The notes beneath the pieces are model-generated. The model saw nothing but the letters and a program-made list of their open reading frames with translations. It did not search any database and was not told the DNA's origin. From Collinsella sp. (GTDB taxonomy: Bacteria; Actinomycetota; Coriobacteriia; Coriobacteriales; Coriobacteriaceae), in the NCBI GenBank assembly GCA_019414205.1, contig DXML01000009.1, positions 1-64,000 on the forward strand: a stretch of DNA of 64,000 nt, given 5' to 3'. This document shows positions 1 to 8,302 of this stretch, one piece after another. Within the stretch, counting starts at the first letter, position 1. Each line of letters opens with the position of its first letter. The position numbers and the translations under genes were made by a program.

Positions 1-201
1 ACGAGCGGGGGCTCCTATCTTTTTAGTGCCCTCGGATTGGGTCATAGTGTCTGTCGTTGCCAAAACAACGGCGTTTCCTTGGCTGGCTTAGGTGGCACTT
101 GTACCTGTGGCGTTGTCATCGCTGCCGAAGATGGCAGATGGACGTTCCTTTTCTGCCGGCAGTTGGGGACACTCCTTGCGCCAGCGTTGCATCGAATGCT
201 C

Positions 202-373
202 GGGAAAATACGAGCCGGTATTTGGCCGAATAGCGGGTCACGGTTTCCGGATGGCGTGGGTTGCGGAAAGTGCGACCCGGAATATTGCTCTGAAACGGGA
301 TGCCGTTTCCCCGACAAGGCTCAACCGGAAAGCGCATCCCATTCTGAGGCGGCAAAACGGGATGCGCTTTCCG
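202..373. repeat. Cluster of three palindromic intergenic repeats (GGAAA...TTTCC family)
   Basis: Three imperfect palindromes of about 48 bp lie at 202-250, 264-311 and 326-373. Each starts with GGAAA, has an inner CCC-type half-site about 10 bases later, and closes with GGG then TTTCC. The same architecture recurs at 26941-27051 and 51911-52083. The rest of 1-413 shows no convincing gene; open frames crossing it are low complexity and lack ribosome sites. Confidence 0.75.
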
Positions 374-413
374 CACGACAGAATCTATGCAGCCGTGTTG
401 AGCGACAGCCCCG

Positions 414-1082
414 CTACTCGCCCAGGATCAGCGCCGCGAGCTCTTCCTGCGTGTCAACCACGTAGTCGGCACCGGCTGCTTCGAGCTCTGCGCGGCCTCG
501 GAAGCCCCAGCTGACGCCCGCACTCTTAAGGCCGGCGTTGTGACCGGTCAGGATATCGACATTGGAATCGCCCACGTAGAGCGTGGTCGACGGATCGGCG
601 CCTAGCTCTTGCATCACATGCAGCGTGACGGGCGCTTCGGGCTTGGGCGGAAACGCATCGATACGGCCCTGTACCAGCGCAAAGCGCTCGGAACCAAAAT
701 ACTTCTCGATAAGCGGAGCGGCCGAGACATGGTCCTTGTTGGTGAGTACGGCAAGCTGCACGCCCGCGGCGCGCAGGCGGTCGAGCATCTCGATCGTGCC
801 GGCGTACGGTGCAGTGTGGTCTTCCTTGTGCTCGCCGTAATAAGCCCTAAACTCGGCAAGCGTCTGCTCAAACATACGGCCGTCGCCCGCATACTCGGCG
901 GGCATAAAGCGCTCGACCAGCTTGAGCATGCCGTTTCCCACCTTGTAGCGGTACTCGTCTACGGCAAACGTGGGCCAGCCGTGCATCTCGCAGGTATGGT
1001 TGCCGGCGGCCGCCAGGTCCTCGAGCGTGTTGAGAATGGTGCCGTCCAGGTCAAAGATCACATGGGAAAAAGCTGCTGCCAT
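414..1082 (-). CDS. HAD-family phosphatase, phosphoglycolate phosphatase-like
   Basis: A 222-residue haloacid dehalogenase hydrolase. The catalytic motif DLDGT is at residues 11-15 (nucleophile Asp11, acid/base Asp13). A helical cap follows, then the motif II threonine (LTNK) and the motif III/IV acidic site GDSNVD. This order is typical of Gph/PGM-like type C1 caps, so phosphoglycolate or another small sugar phosphate is the likely substrate; the exact substrate cannot be read. The frame extends 21 codons further upstream, but the ATG at 1082 sits just after AGGAG and begins the conserved N-terminus. It lies about 105 bp downstream of hypE on the same strand and may be read through from it, although no functional link is known. 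Confidence 0.85.
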   Translation of the reverse strand: MAAAFSHVIFDLDGTILNTLEDLAAAGNHTCEMHGWPTFAVDEYRYKVGNGMLKLVERFMPAEYAGDGRMFEQTLAEFRAYYGEHKEDHTAPYAGTIEMLDRLRAAGVQLAVLTNKDHVSAAPLIEKYFGSERFALVQGRIDAFPPKPEAPVTLHVMQELGADPSTTLYVGDSNVDILTGHNAGLKSAGVSWGFRGRAELEAAGADYVVDTQEELAALILGE

Positions 1083-1187
1083 GGGTGCTCCTGCCGCTTG
1101 AGTTGTAAAACGCACCCCATGATACTGGGCATGCGTGCCGGGCATGTTTGGAATCTGAATATCTTTAATAGCCCTGAGCCTTTGTCG

Positions 1188-2222
1188 TTAGCAAATCCTC
1201 GGCAGCTGCTCTCCCACGAGCATGTCGAGGATACGGGTCGAGCCCCAGCCGGTGCGTACGCGCACGGCGGGACGGGCGCCCTCGGCAAGTGGCAGCACGC
1301 GGCCGATAATGGCAGCGTGCTCGCCGTAGCGGGCGGCGCGCATGGCGGCCAGTGCCGCATCTGCCTGTTCGGCCGGCACCACAGCGACCATCTTGCCCTC
1401 GTTTGCCACCTGCAACACATCGTAGCCGAGCATCTCGCAGGCTGCCTGCACGTCGGGGCGCACGGGCACGGCATCCTCGTCGACCTCCATGGCAACGCCG
1501 CTGGCCTGGGCAAACTCGTTGAGCGTGGACGCCAGGCCACCGCGCGTGGGGTCGCGGAAGCAGCGTGTGTCGGGTGCTGCGGCAAGCACATCGGCAATCA
1601 GGTGGTTGAGCGGCGCGGCATCGCTTTCGATGGTGCTCGAAAACGCCAGGCCCTCGCGTTGGCTCATGATGGCGATGCCGTGGTCGCCGAGTGTACCCGA
1701 CACCAGGATGATATCGCCGGGCCGGCAGTTGGCGCCGCTGAGCGCCACGCCCGCGGGCACCTCGCCCACGCCGGCGGTATTGATGTAGACGCCGTCGGCC
1801 CCGCCGCGCTCGACCACCTTGGTGTCGCCCGTGATTATGGACACGCCCGCCTCGCGCGCCGTCTCGGCCATCGTCTGCACGATTTGACGCAGCTTGTCCA
1901 TGGGATAGCCCTCTTCGAGGATAAAGCCGCACGATAGGTAGCGCACGTTGGCGCCCGAGGTCGCGACGTCGTTGACGGTTCCGCACACGGCGAGGCGGCC
2001 GATGTTGCCACCGGGGAAGAACTGCGGCGAGACTACAAAGCTGTCGGTCGACATGGCGATGCGCCCGCTCGCGGGCAGCGCGGCGACGCCGGCGTCGTTG
2101 CCTTCGAGCAGCTCGGGCGACCCAAAGGCATCCAAAAAGACCTCATCGATGATGCGTTTCATCATCTGGCCGCCAGAGCCGTGGCCCAGCAGGACGGTGC
2201 TATCGGTAACGCTATGGGACAT
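1188..2222 (-). CDS. hypE: Hydrogenase maturation protein HypE (carbamoyl dehydratase)
   Basis: A 344-residue HypE. With HypF it converts the carbamoyl group carried on its C-terminal cysteine to a thiocyanate, the source of the cyanide ligands of the NiFe active site. The sequence ends in PRIC, the diagnostic C-terminal tail with the acceptor cysteine. The N-terminal GHGSGG and the following PurM-like ATP-binding fold (GNDAGV, GDTKV, DPTRGG) are intact. Length is normal. It is the last hyp gene of a minus-strand cluster (hypF, hypC, hypD, hypE), 48 bp after hypD, in the cytoplasm. No hydrogenase structural gene is in the window. Confidence 0.96.
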   Translation of the reverse strand: MSHSVTDSTVLLGHGSGGQMMKRIIDEVFLDAFGSPELLEGNDAGVAALPASGRIAMSTDSFVVSPQFFPGGNIGRLAVCGTVNDVATSGANVRYLSCGFILEEGYPMDKLRQIVQTMAETAREAGVSIITGDTKVVERGGADGVYINTAGVGEVPAGVALSGANCRPGDIILVSGTLGDHGIAIMSQREGLAFSSTIESDAAPLNHLIADVLAAAPDTRCFRDPTRGGLASTLNEFAQASGVAMEVDEDAVPVRPDVQAACEMLGYDVLQVANEGKMVAVVPAEQADAALAAMRAARYGEHAAIIGRVLPLAEGARPAVRVRTGWGSTRILDMLVGEQLPRIC

Positions 2223-2270
2223 ATCGAAAACTCCAATCGTGGGTGGTGCCGGTGTGCGGGTGTGTCCGGG

Positions 2271-3383
2271 CTAGTCGCGGTAGCGGTAGTACGCCGCGCA
2301 GCTGCCCTCGGAGCTCACCATGCACGGGCCGACGGGGTGCTCGGGCGTGCAGGTGCGGCCAAAGAGCGGGCAGCTGCTCGGCGCAATGGCCCCGCGCAGC
2401 ACGTCGCCGCAGCGGCACCCACGCGGCTCGACCGTCGTCTCAACGGGCACGTCAAAGCGAGTGCGGGCATCAAAGCGCGAGAACTCGGGGCGGATGGAAA
2501 GGCCCGAGTTGGCAATCGGCCCCAGCCCGCGCCACGTGGTGTCGCATGGCTCAAACACCTGCTCGACCAGCTGGCGCGCCACGGGGTTGCCGTCTGCGTT
2601 GACGCCACGGCGGTAGGCGTTGTCGATTGCGGGCTGCCCCTCAACAACCATCTGGACCAGCATGCAGATGCCCTGCAGAATATCGACCGGCTCAAATCCG
2701 GTGACTACGCCTGGGGTCTCGAACTCATCGACCAAAAAGTCAAAGGGGGCTAAGCCCGTGATGGTGGCGACGTGTCCCGGAAGGATAAAGCCGTCGATAG
2801 TGGTCTCGGGATCGTTGGCGATGGCGCGCAGCGCCGGCGGCGTGGTCTTGTGGGCGCAATAGACCGAGAAGTTCTGGAGTCCGCGTGCATCGGCCTCCAA
2901 GATGGCGGCGGCGATGGTGGGCGTCGTGGTCTCAAAGCCGACGCCCATAAAGATGACCGGGCGATCGGGGTTGTGTTCGGCGATATCGAGTGCATCGAGC
3001 GGGGAGTACACAATGCGAATATCGCGCCCCGCCGCCTTTTGCGCGGCGAGCGAGGTAGACGACCCGGGCACGCGCATCATGTCGCCAAAGGTGGTGATGA
3101 TGGCGCCGTCCATCTTGGCGAGCGCGATTGCATGGTCGATATCGCGGTTGGCGGTAACACAGACGGGGCAACCCGGACCGCTCAGCAGTTTGAGCCCGGC
3201 AGGCATAATGGAGCGAAAGCCATAGCGACCGATGCTCACGGTGTGCGTGCCGCAGACTTCCATAAGGTTGATGGCGCGGTCGCCGACGAGTTCACGGATG
3301 TGCTCGATGAGCTCGCGAGCCAGCTTGGGATCGCGGAATGCCGAGAAGTCGATGCCGGAGCGAGCCGGCTGTCCGGCCGCCAC
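2271..3383 (-). CDS. hypD: Hydrogenase maturation protein HypD
   Basis: A 370-residue HypD, the iron-sulfur scaffold that with HypC assembles the Fe(CN)2CO group. The conserved signatures are visible: CGTHT near residue 44, GPGCPVC near residues 70-76, and the C-terminal CRCGDVL region with further cysteines for the [4Fe-4S] cluster. The start is GTG at 3383, which shares one base with the hypC stop (TAGTG). That indicates translational coupling, as expected for partners that form a complex. Length and motifs are those of a functional protein. Confidence 0.96.
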   Translation of the reverse strand: MAAGQPARSGIDFSAFRDPKLARELIEHIRELVGDRAINLMEVCGTHTVSIGRYGFRSIMPAGLKLLSGPGCPVCVTANRDIDHAIALAKMDGAIITTFGDMMRVPGSSTSLAAQKAAGRDIRIVYSPLDALDIAEHNPDRPVIFMGVGFETTTPTIAAAILEADARGLQNFSVYCAHKTTPPALRAIANDPETTIDGFILPGHVATITGLAPFDFLVDEFETPGVVTGFEPVDILQGICMLVQMVVEGQPAIDNAYRRGVNADGNPVARQLVEQVFEPCDTTWRGLGPIANSGLSIRPEFSRFDARTRFDVPVETTVEPRGCRCGDVLRGAIAPSSCPLFGRTCTPEHPVGPCMVSSEGSCAAYYRYRD

Positions 3384-3643
3384 TAGTAAGCCTCCGCCGG
3401 GTTGGTGGCCAGCTGGTCTTCTTCGACCAGTTCGGTCATGGTGTTGACCAGGTCGAGCGTCTCCTGCGCCTCCTGCTCGTCGACAATCTGAATGCCAAAG
3501 CCGGCGTGCACGAGAATATAGTCGCCTACCTGTGCCGTCGGCACGAGGCGCAGCGAAACGGGGCGCTCGATGCCCATCATGTCGACGGTCGCCTTAAGGT
3601 CGTCGTCGCGTTTGACCACTTTACCGGGAACGGCAAGGCACAT
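3383..3643 (-). CDS. hypC: Hydrogenase maturation chaperone HypC
   Basis: An 86-residue HypC/HupF chaperone beginning MCLAVPGKV. Cys2 is the residue that binds the iron centre and the large-subunit precursor. The small beta-barrel core (VDMMGIERPVSL, VGDYILVHAGFG) is intact. It overlaps hypD by one base and is separated from hypF by 131 bp. That gap has no recognisable gene, so hypC-hypD-hypE may have a second ribosome-loading or promoter point there. Confidence 0.96.
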   Translation of the reverse strand: MCLAVPGKVVKRDDDLKATVDMMGIERPVSLRLVPTAQVGDYILVHAGFGIQIVDEQEAQETLDLVNTMTELVEEDQLATNPAEAY

Positions 3644-3774
3644 AATGTTCCCCTTTTATACGTTTTGCGCTGGATAGGCGCCTAATTACCCATCAGTTGA
3701 TGGTAGCGCTCGCGGGAGTCACGAGCAAACGCGTTACACCTGTGAGACGGCGGCGCGCAGGCTGGCAAAACAGC

Positions 3775-6243
3775 CTATCGCGATGCCGTCTGCGCGAGGC
3801 GAGCGCGAGCGATGGCGGCCTGACCGTAGGCGATGCAGCCGTCGTTGACGGGCACGGCGTGGGAGACCAAGACGGCAAGACTGGCGTCTTTGAGTTCGTG
3901 GGTAAGGAGCCGAAGCAAAAGTCGGTTCATGAACACGCCGCCCGAGAGCGCGACGGTGTCGAGGTCTTCACGGACGCAGATCTCGCTTGCGATGCGGGCC
4001 GACGCGCGTGCGATGGCGACATGGAAGTCGAGCGCGAGCTTGCCGGCGGGCACGCCGGTCCTGATTCCCTCCAAAAGCGCCTCAAAAAGCGGTCTGGAGT
4101 TCAGAACATGGCAGTCGTCCGGACGGGATGATTCGGTTACGGAAAAGCTGGCCATATTGCCGGTGGGGCAGGCACTTTCACTGCTGAATGCGCGCCAGGC
4201 GGCGGCTTCGAGTTCTATGGCGGGTTCGCCCTCGTAGGTTGCCTTGTCGCAGATGCCCAGAATTGCTGCCGCGGCATCAAAGAGACGTCCCATGCTGCTG
4301 GTACGCGGGCTGTTGATGCCGCGCTCGATCATGGTGGCTGTCACGCTACGCGTTTGCTCGTCGAGGCTGTCCAAAAGCTGAGCGGCGCCTGGGTGCTCGA
4401 GTAGGCCGAGTTCGCTGAGCAGGGCAAAGGCGTTGCGTCGAGCGTCGCGTACGGAGGCCGCCCCGCCGGGGAGCGCCCAGGTGAGCAAATGCGCGGTGCG
4501 CTCAAAGCCGTCAAGGCTGGCAACAAGAAACTCGCCGCCCCAAATGGTCCCATCGGTGCCGGCGCCGGTGCCGTCGAAGGCGATGCCAAGGACACGCGTG
4601 TCGGTTGCAAGCTGGCCCGCGGCGATGGCCTCGGCCATTACGCTCGCGATATGCGCATGATGGTGCTGCACCTCGACGAGCGGCAGATTGCATTTTCGCG
4701 CCTGCTCGCGCGCCCACTGGCCCGATAGATAGCTGGGGTGTAAATCGCAGGCCAAGGCGGCGGGCGCCAAGTCAAAGAGATCTTCCAAGCGCGTGCGCGC
4801 GGCGTTCCAGGCATCGAAGGTCCCGCCGTTTTCAACATCGCCGATATGCTGCGACACAAAACAGGTTGCCTCGCCGTTCGTCCCTTCGCGCGTGAGCGCA
4901 ATCGTGGCCTTTTGTTGTGGCCCGCAGGCGAGGATGCAGGGTACAGTGCCGTCGCATGCCGGCAGCGGTAACGGCTGCGGAGCGTATCCGCGGGCGCGGC
5001 GCACGGGCATAACGGCGCCGTCGACCACGCGCACTACAGAGTCGTCGTAGCGCGAGAGGATCGCGCGGTCGTTACCGAGCAACGAGTCGGCGATGCCGGC
5101 GGCAATGAGGTGTTTCCAGGCAAGGTCGTCGTCGGTCTCGATGGGTTCTTCGCTCAGGTTTCCGCTGGTCATGACGAGCGCGTGCATACCGCAGACTTCT
5201 ACCGCGGCAAGCAGCAGATGCTGAAGCGGGGTGTAGGGGAGCATAACACCGAGCTCGGGAAGGTCATGCGCGACGGACGGCGCGAGCGCGAGGGCGTCGG
5301 GGGAATCTCCACTCTCGCAAACGGCACGTCGGCGCAGCAGCACAATGGGGCGAATGCTGCCGGTCAGCAAGCCGCGCTCAACGTCGCTGACATGGCACAG
5401 GCGTTCAACGTCGGCAAGGTCGCGCACCATAACGGCAAGCGGCTTGTTGCTGCGGCGTTTGCGGCGGCGAAGCTCGGCTACCGCCTGCTCGTTGGAGGCG
5501 TCGCATGCCAAGTGAAATCCGCCCAGCCCCTTGATGGCGACGATACCGCCACCGGCCAGCAACTCAACACAGCGGTCGATAATGGCGTCGCTGGCCTCGC
5601 GTGTGGTGCCGACGGCCGGTGTCGCGGACGAATTCCCGCACGCATTGCCGTTCACAGCCTCGCGCCACGTAATATGCGGCCCGCAATCAAAGCAGGCATC
5701 GGGCTGCGCGTGAAAACGCCGGTCGAGTGGGTCGGCATACTCCGCGGCGCACTTGGGACACATGGGAAAACAATCCATCGAGGTGGCCGCTCGATCGTAA
5801 GGCAGCGAGCGGATGATGGTAAAGCGCGGCCCGCAGTTAGTGCAGTTGATAAAGGGGTAGTGATAGCGTCGGTCGGCGGGATCGAACAACTCGCGCAGGC
5901 AATCGTCACAGGTAGCGATATCGGGCGAGACGAGCGTCGTGTGCGCGGTCTGGTCCTGCGATGCCACAATGCGAAAGCCCTGCTCACCGGCAGCGCTCCA
6001 ACCGCCAGGCCCCAAATCCGCAATATCGACTCGCTCAACGCGGGCTGCCGCAGGCGCATGCTCAGAAAGCGCGGCAACAAATCCGTCAACCGCCTCGGCA
6101 CGGGCGTGCGCCTCGATATGCACGCCGTCGCCCGCGTTGAGCACCCATCCGCAAATGCCATGCGCCATGGCCTCGCGATACACAAACGGCCGCATGCCAA
6201 CGCCCTGCACAATGCCCGTCACATGAATATGCACATGTCGCAT
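3775..6243 (-). CDS. hypF: Carbamoyltransferase HypF
   Basis: An 822-residue HypF, which activates carbamoyl phosphate and transfers the carbamoyl group to HypE. Domains in order: acylphosphatase (about 1-90, with GIVQGVGMRPFVYR), two zinc fingers of the CX2C-X18-CX2C type (CDDC...CTNC and CPKC...CFDC), a YrdC-like domain (about 200-390) and a Kae1-like C-terminal domain with HHHAH, GTGAGTDG and LSGGVFMN. The chosen start at 6243 follows GAGGGGTG and begins MRHVHIHVTG; a longer frame adds nine residues without a better ribosome site. It sits 42 bp after nikR on the same strand. Confidence 0.96.
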   Translation of the reverse strand: MRHVHIHVTGIVQGVGMRPFVYREAMAHGICGWVLNAGDGVHIEAHARAEAVDGFVAALSEHAPAAARVERVDIADLGPGGWSAAGEQGFRIVASQDQTAHTTLVSPDIATCDDCLRELFDPADRRYHYPFINCTNCGPRFTIIRSLPYDRAATSMDCFPMCPKCAAEYADPLDRRFHAQPDACFDCGPHITWREAVNGNACGNSSATPAVGTTREASDAIIDRCVELLAGGGIVAIKGLGGFHLACDASNEQAVAELRRRKRRSNKPLAVMVRDLADVERLCHVSDVERGLLTGSIRPIVLLRRRAVCESGDSPDALALAPSVAHDLPELGVMLPYTPLQHLLLAAVEVCGMHALVMTSGNLSEEPIETDDDLAWKHLIAAGIADSLLGNDRAILSRYDDSVVRVVDGAVMPVRRARGYAPQPLPLPACDGTVPCILACGPQQKATIALTREGTNGEATCFVSQHIGDVENGGTFDAWNAARTRLEDLFDLAPAALACDLHPSYLSGQWAREQARKCNLPLVEVQHHHAHIASVMAEAIAAGQLATDTRVLGIAFDGTGAGTDGTIWGGEFLVASLDGFERTAHLLTWALPGGAASVRDARRNAFALLSELGLLEHPGAAQLLDSLDEQTRSVTATMIERGINSPRTSSMGRLFDAAAAILGICDKATYEGEPAIELEAAAWRAFSSESACPTGNMASFSVTESSRPDDCHVLNSRPLFEALLEGIRTGVPAGKLALDFHVAIARASARIASEICVREDLDTVALSGGVFMNRLLLRLLTHELKDASLAVLVSHAVPVNDGCIAYGQAAIARARLAQTASR

Positions 6244-6285
6244 GCGACACCCCTCATCAAAACCGACCAAATAGGGACAGGTGCG

Positions 6286-6780
6286 CTACAGCCCCAGGCT
6301 CTGCTTGGTGGCGGCGCACGTGAGCTCACCGTGCTTAACGCCGCGCAGGCCCAGCAGGCGGTCGGCTAGTTCGTAGACGCGCTCGCCGCGACCCTTGAGC
6401 GCCAGAATCTCTAAGCAGTTGTGGTGATCCAGATGCACGTGCATGGTCGATACGATCTCGTCGGTGTAGTCGTGCTGCACTTCGTCCAGACGGCGCGTCA
6501 GGTCGCCGGTATGGTGGTCGTAGATCATGGTGAGCGACCCGATAACATGCTCGTCGGGCGTGCGCATCTGCTCCTTGGCGATCGAGGCGCGAATCAGATC
6601 GCGTACGGCCTCGGATCGGTTAGCCACGTCACCGCGGCGCGCGATCTGCTCGTCAAAGCGGCGCAGCAGGTCGTCGGGCGCGGTGACCGAAAAGCGGACC
6701 AGCTCGGAGCTGGAGCCGCTGTAGCGGCAGCTTGCATCGTCGTCCGCACCGTGATTGTGCGCGTGCTCGTGCTCGGCCAC
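6286..6780 (-). CDS. nikR: NikR-type nickel-responsive transcriptional regulator
   Basis: A 164-residue ribbon-helix-helix plus ACT-like regulator. The RHH domain occupies about 25-70 (LVRFSVTAPDDLLRRFDEQI, then NRSEAVRDLIR). The nickel site is recognisable in HVHLDHHNC (His114, His116, Cys122), with a further His near residue 89. A histidine-rich N-terminal extension (HEHAHNH) is unlike E. coli NikR and may bind extra metal. It heads the hyp cluster, so it probably ties hydrogenase maturation to nickel supply. I looked for the classical GTATGA-type operator upstream and did not find it. The preceding small gene ends one base before this start. Confidence 0.9.
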   Translation of the reverse strand: MAEHEHAHNHGADDDASCRYSGSSSELVRFSVTAPDDLLRRFDEQIARRGDVANRSEAVRDLIRASIAKEQMRTPDEHVIGSLTMIYDHHTGDLTRRLDEVQHDYTDEIVSTMHVHLDHHNCLEILALKGRGERVYELADRLLGLRGVKHGELTCAATKQSLGL

Positions 6781-6781
6781 G

Positions 6782-7030
6782 TTACACCAGTTTCACAGAG
6801 CCGACGGAGTTGTGGTCGGCCTCGATGGCCTCCTCGTAGCCCTCGAGCGCATCGTGCGCCTCGTGGAGTGCCGCCATGGCGGCCTCGAGCTTGGCGCCAA
6901 TGCGCTCCATGTCAAAGTTCTCGGTCGCATGCAGCAGCTGATGGCTCCACTCGTGAGCGAGCTCAATGGTGTCGTCGACCTGCTTGACGCTCATGGCAAG
7001 CTGGCTCATGTTCATTCCGACGTCATGCAT
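6782..7030 (-). CDS. Small conserved-looking helical protein, first gene of the nikR-hyp cluster
   Basis: An 82-residue acidic, mostly helical protein rich in His, Glu and Met (MNMSQLAMSVKQVDD, HEWSHQLLHATENF). The start at 7030 follows AAAGGAG with about 9 bp spacing. It ends one base before nikR, so the two are very probably cotranslated. I do not recognise the family. The concentration of His, Glu and Met and the position suggest a role tied to nickel or hydrogenase maturation, but that is inference only. It has no signal peptide or membrane segment. Confidence 0.75.
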   Translation of the reverse strand: MHDVGMNMSQLAMSVKQVDDTIELAHEWSHQLLHATENFDMERIGAKLEAAMAALHEAHDALEGYEEAIEADHNSVGSVKLV

Positions 7031-7107
7031 GGGGAGTCTCCTTTTGTACGGGGCGATATGGTGGTTCAGATTCTACTACGCCCGCCTTGAGCGCCGCCGC
7101 ATAAGAA

Positions 7108-7140
7108 AACGGGTGCGAGTCCGTCTGACCCGCACCCGTT
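7108..7140 (-). terminator. Rho-independent terminator of the thioredoxin gene
   Basis: Ten-base-pair arms AACGGGTGCG (7108-7117) and CGCACCCGTT (7131-7140) flank a 13-base loop. Read on the minus strand the stem is followed by TTTTCTTAT, so it terminates transcripts arriving from the thioredoxin gene upstream. Confidence 0.85.
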
Positions 7141-7251
7141 CACTGGGGGCTGTTTGTATCTACCATACTATCCGTGGTCGCATACCTTGCGTTTGGCACT
7201 CCGGCGAGCGGTGCGAAACCGCTCATGGACGGCAGATGGGTAACAAGCGTA

Positions 7252-7572
7252 TTACAGATGTTTCTCCAGCAGTGCCTGAAGTCTTGCCTTGGGCAAGGCG
7301 CCGACCGAGCGGTCGACCTCCTCGCCGTTCTTAAAGACGATCAGCGTGGGGATGCTCATGACGCCAAACTTCATGGCCAGGTCCTGGTTGTCGTCGACGT
7401 TGCACTTGGCCACAGCCAACTTGCCGGCCAGCTCGTCGGCAACCTCGTCTACGATGGGCGAGAGCGAGCGGCAGGGGCCGCACCACGGGGCCCAAAAATC
7501 AACCAGTACGGGCAGGCTGTCGTTAACGATGGAATCGAAGTTCTCGGGGGTAATCTGCTTAATGTCAGCCAT
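7252..7572 (-). CDS. trxA: Thioredoxin
   Basis: A 106-residue thioredoxin, the cytoplasmic dithiol reductant for ribonucleotide reductase, peroxiredoxins and disulfide repair. The WCGPC redox site is at Cys31 and Cys34, the cis-proline motif SIPTLIVF follows, and length is standard. The frame is open 28 codons further upstream, but ATG 7572 follows GGAGG with 5 bp spacing and begins the usual MADIKQIT. It is monocistronic, closed by the terminator at 7108-7140. Confidence 0.95.
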   Translation of the reverse strand: MADIKQITPENFDSIVNDSLPVLVDFWAPWCGPCRSLSPIVDEVADELAGKLAVAKCNVDDNQDLAMKFGVMSIPTLIVFKNGEEVDRSVGALPKARLQALLEKHL

Positions 7573-7708
7573 GGTGACCTCCATAATACGACGCGGCTCG
7601 GCCGCGTAAAACTCAGTACGACCGTGCTTATACCCAGCGGCCCGCAAAGCAACCACTCGCGGGCGGCTCTTTTATATAATGGTGGGCACGCAAACGATTG
7701 GAGAGCGC

Positions 7709-8284
7709 ATGCCCACGTCACAAAGCCAGAAAAAAGAAGCCATCGCTCAGGCGACCGAGCAGGAGCTCGCGTCGCTTGCAGGTCGCGGTGTGCGTATCGC
7801 GGGCAACGCGTGCTCGCCGATTGTGCTGGTCAAAGGCGATTTGGATGAAGCCGAGTGCTCGGGCGGCGAGCTGGCTGCCGGCGCGGATGGCGCCGCGTTG
7901 CGCAAGGCGCTCGGCGCCATCGGATATGCCCCCGAGGATTTTTGCGTGCTGGCAAGCGTCGCCGGCGCGGGCGACGGAACGGTCGCGGCGGGCGAGGCCC
8001 TGACGTGCGACCTGTTCCGCGAGGCGCTGGAGACCTTGGATCCCGAGGCGGTGCTGCTGCTGGACAACAGTGCGGCCGATGTCATGCGCGAGACCTATGC
8101 CGATATGCTTGTGGCGATTGATGACTTTGACACCGCCATGCTCAAGCCCGGCCTGGTCGCCCATGTGCAGGGGCGCCGCGTGCTGGCGCTCGACGGTTTT
8201 GAGGCGGCGCTCACCGACAAGGCCGCCAAGCAGCGCATGTGGGCCTACATTAAGCAGCTGACCCCGGCGGCTGCACCGCTGTAG
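7709..8284 (+). CDS. Uncharacterised protein, possible divergent uracil-DNA glycosylase fold
   Basis: A 191-residue protein with no certain assignment. The order of elements resembles a family 4/5 uracil-DNA glycosylase: a VLVKGDLDEAE segment where an active-site loop would sit, a helix then ALGAIGYAPEDFCVLAS (compare ALxxIGLxREDVYITN), and later a LDPEAVLLLDNSAADVM helix (compare PxxVVALGxxAAxxLL). No iron-sulfur cysteines or canonical catalytic motif remain, so if it is a glycosylase relative it is probably inactive or altered. The start at ATG 7709 is preferred over 7679 because GGAG precedes it and because a TATAAT-like hexamer at 7675-7680 would overlap the upstream ATG. Confidence 0.6.
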   Translation: MPTSQSQKKEAIAQATEQELASLAGRGVRIAGNACSPIVLVKGDLDEAECSGGELAAGADGAALRKALGAIGYAPEDFCVLASVAGAGDGTVAAGEALTCDLFREALETLDPEAVLLLDNSAADVMRETYADMLVAIDDFDTAMLKPGLVAHVQGRRVLALDGFEAALTDKAAKQRMWAYIKQLTPAAAPL

Positions 8285-8302
8285 CGAGGCTGGCGGCAGC
8301 CC

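Noticed and set aside
202..373. A CRISPR array or tandem tRNA-like structures
   Set aside because: Units are imperfect palindromes of variable sequence with no cloverleaf and no constant direct repeat.
37..514. Protein genes at the left edge
   Set aside because: Overlapping frames on both strands with no ribosome site, and they run through the palindromic repeats.
7031..7107. A NikR operator upstream of the nikR cluster
   Set aside because: I searched for GTATGA-N16-TCATAC-like symmetry and saw none; the regulator may bind a different site.
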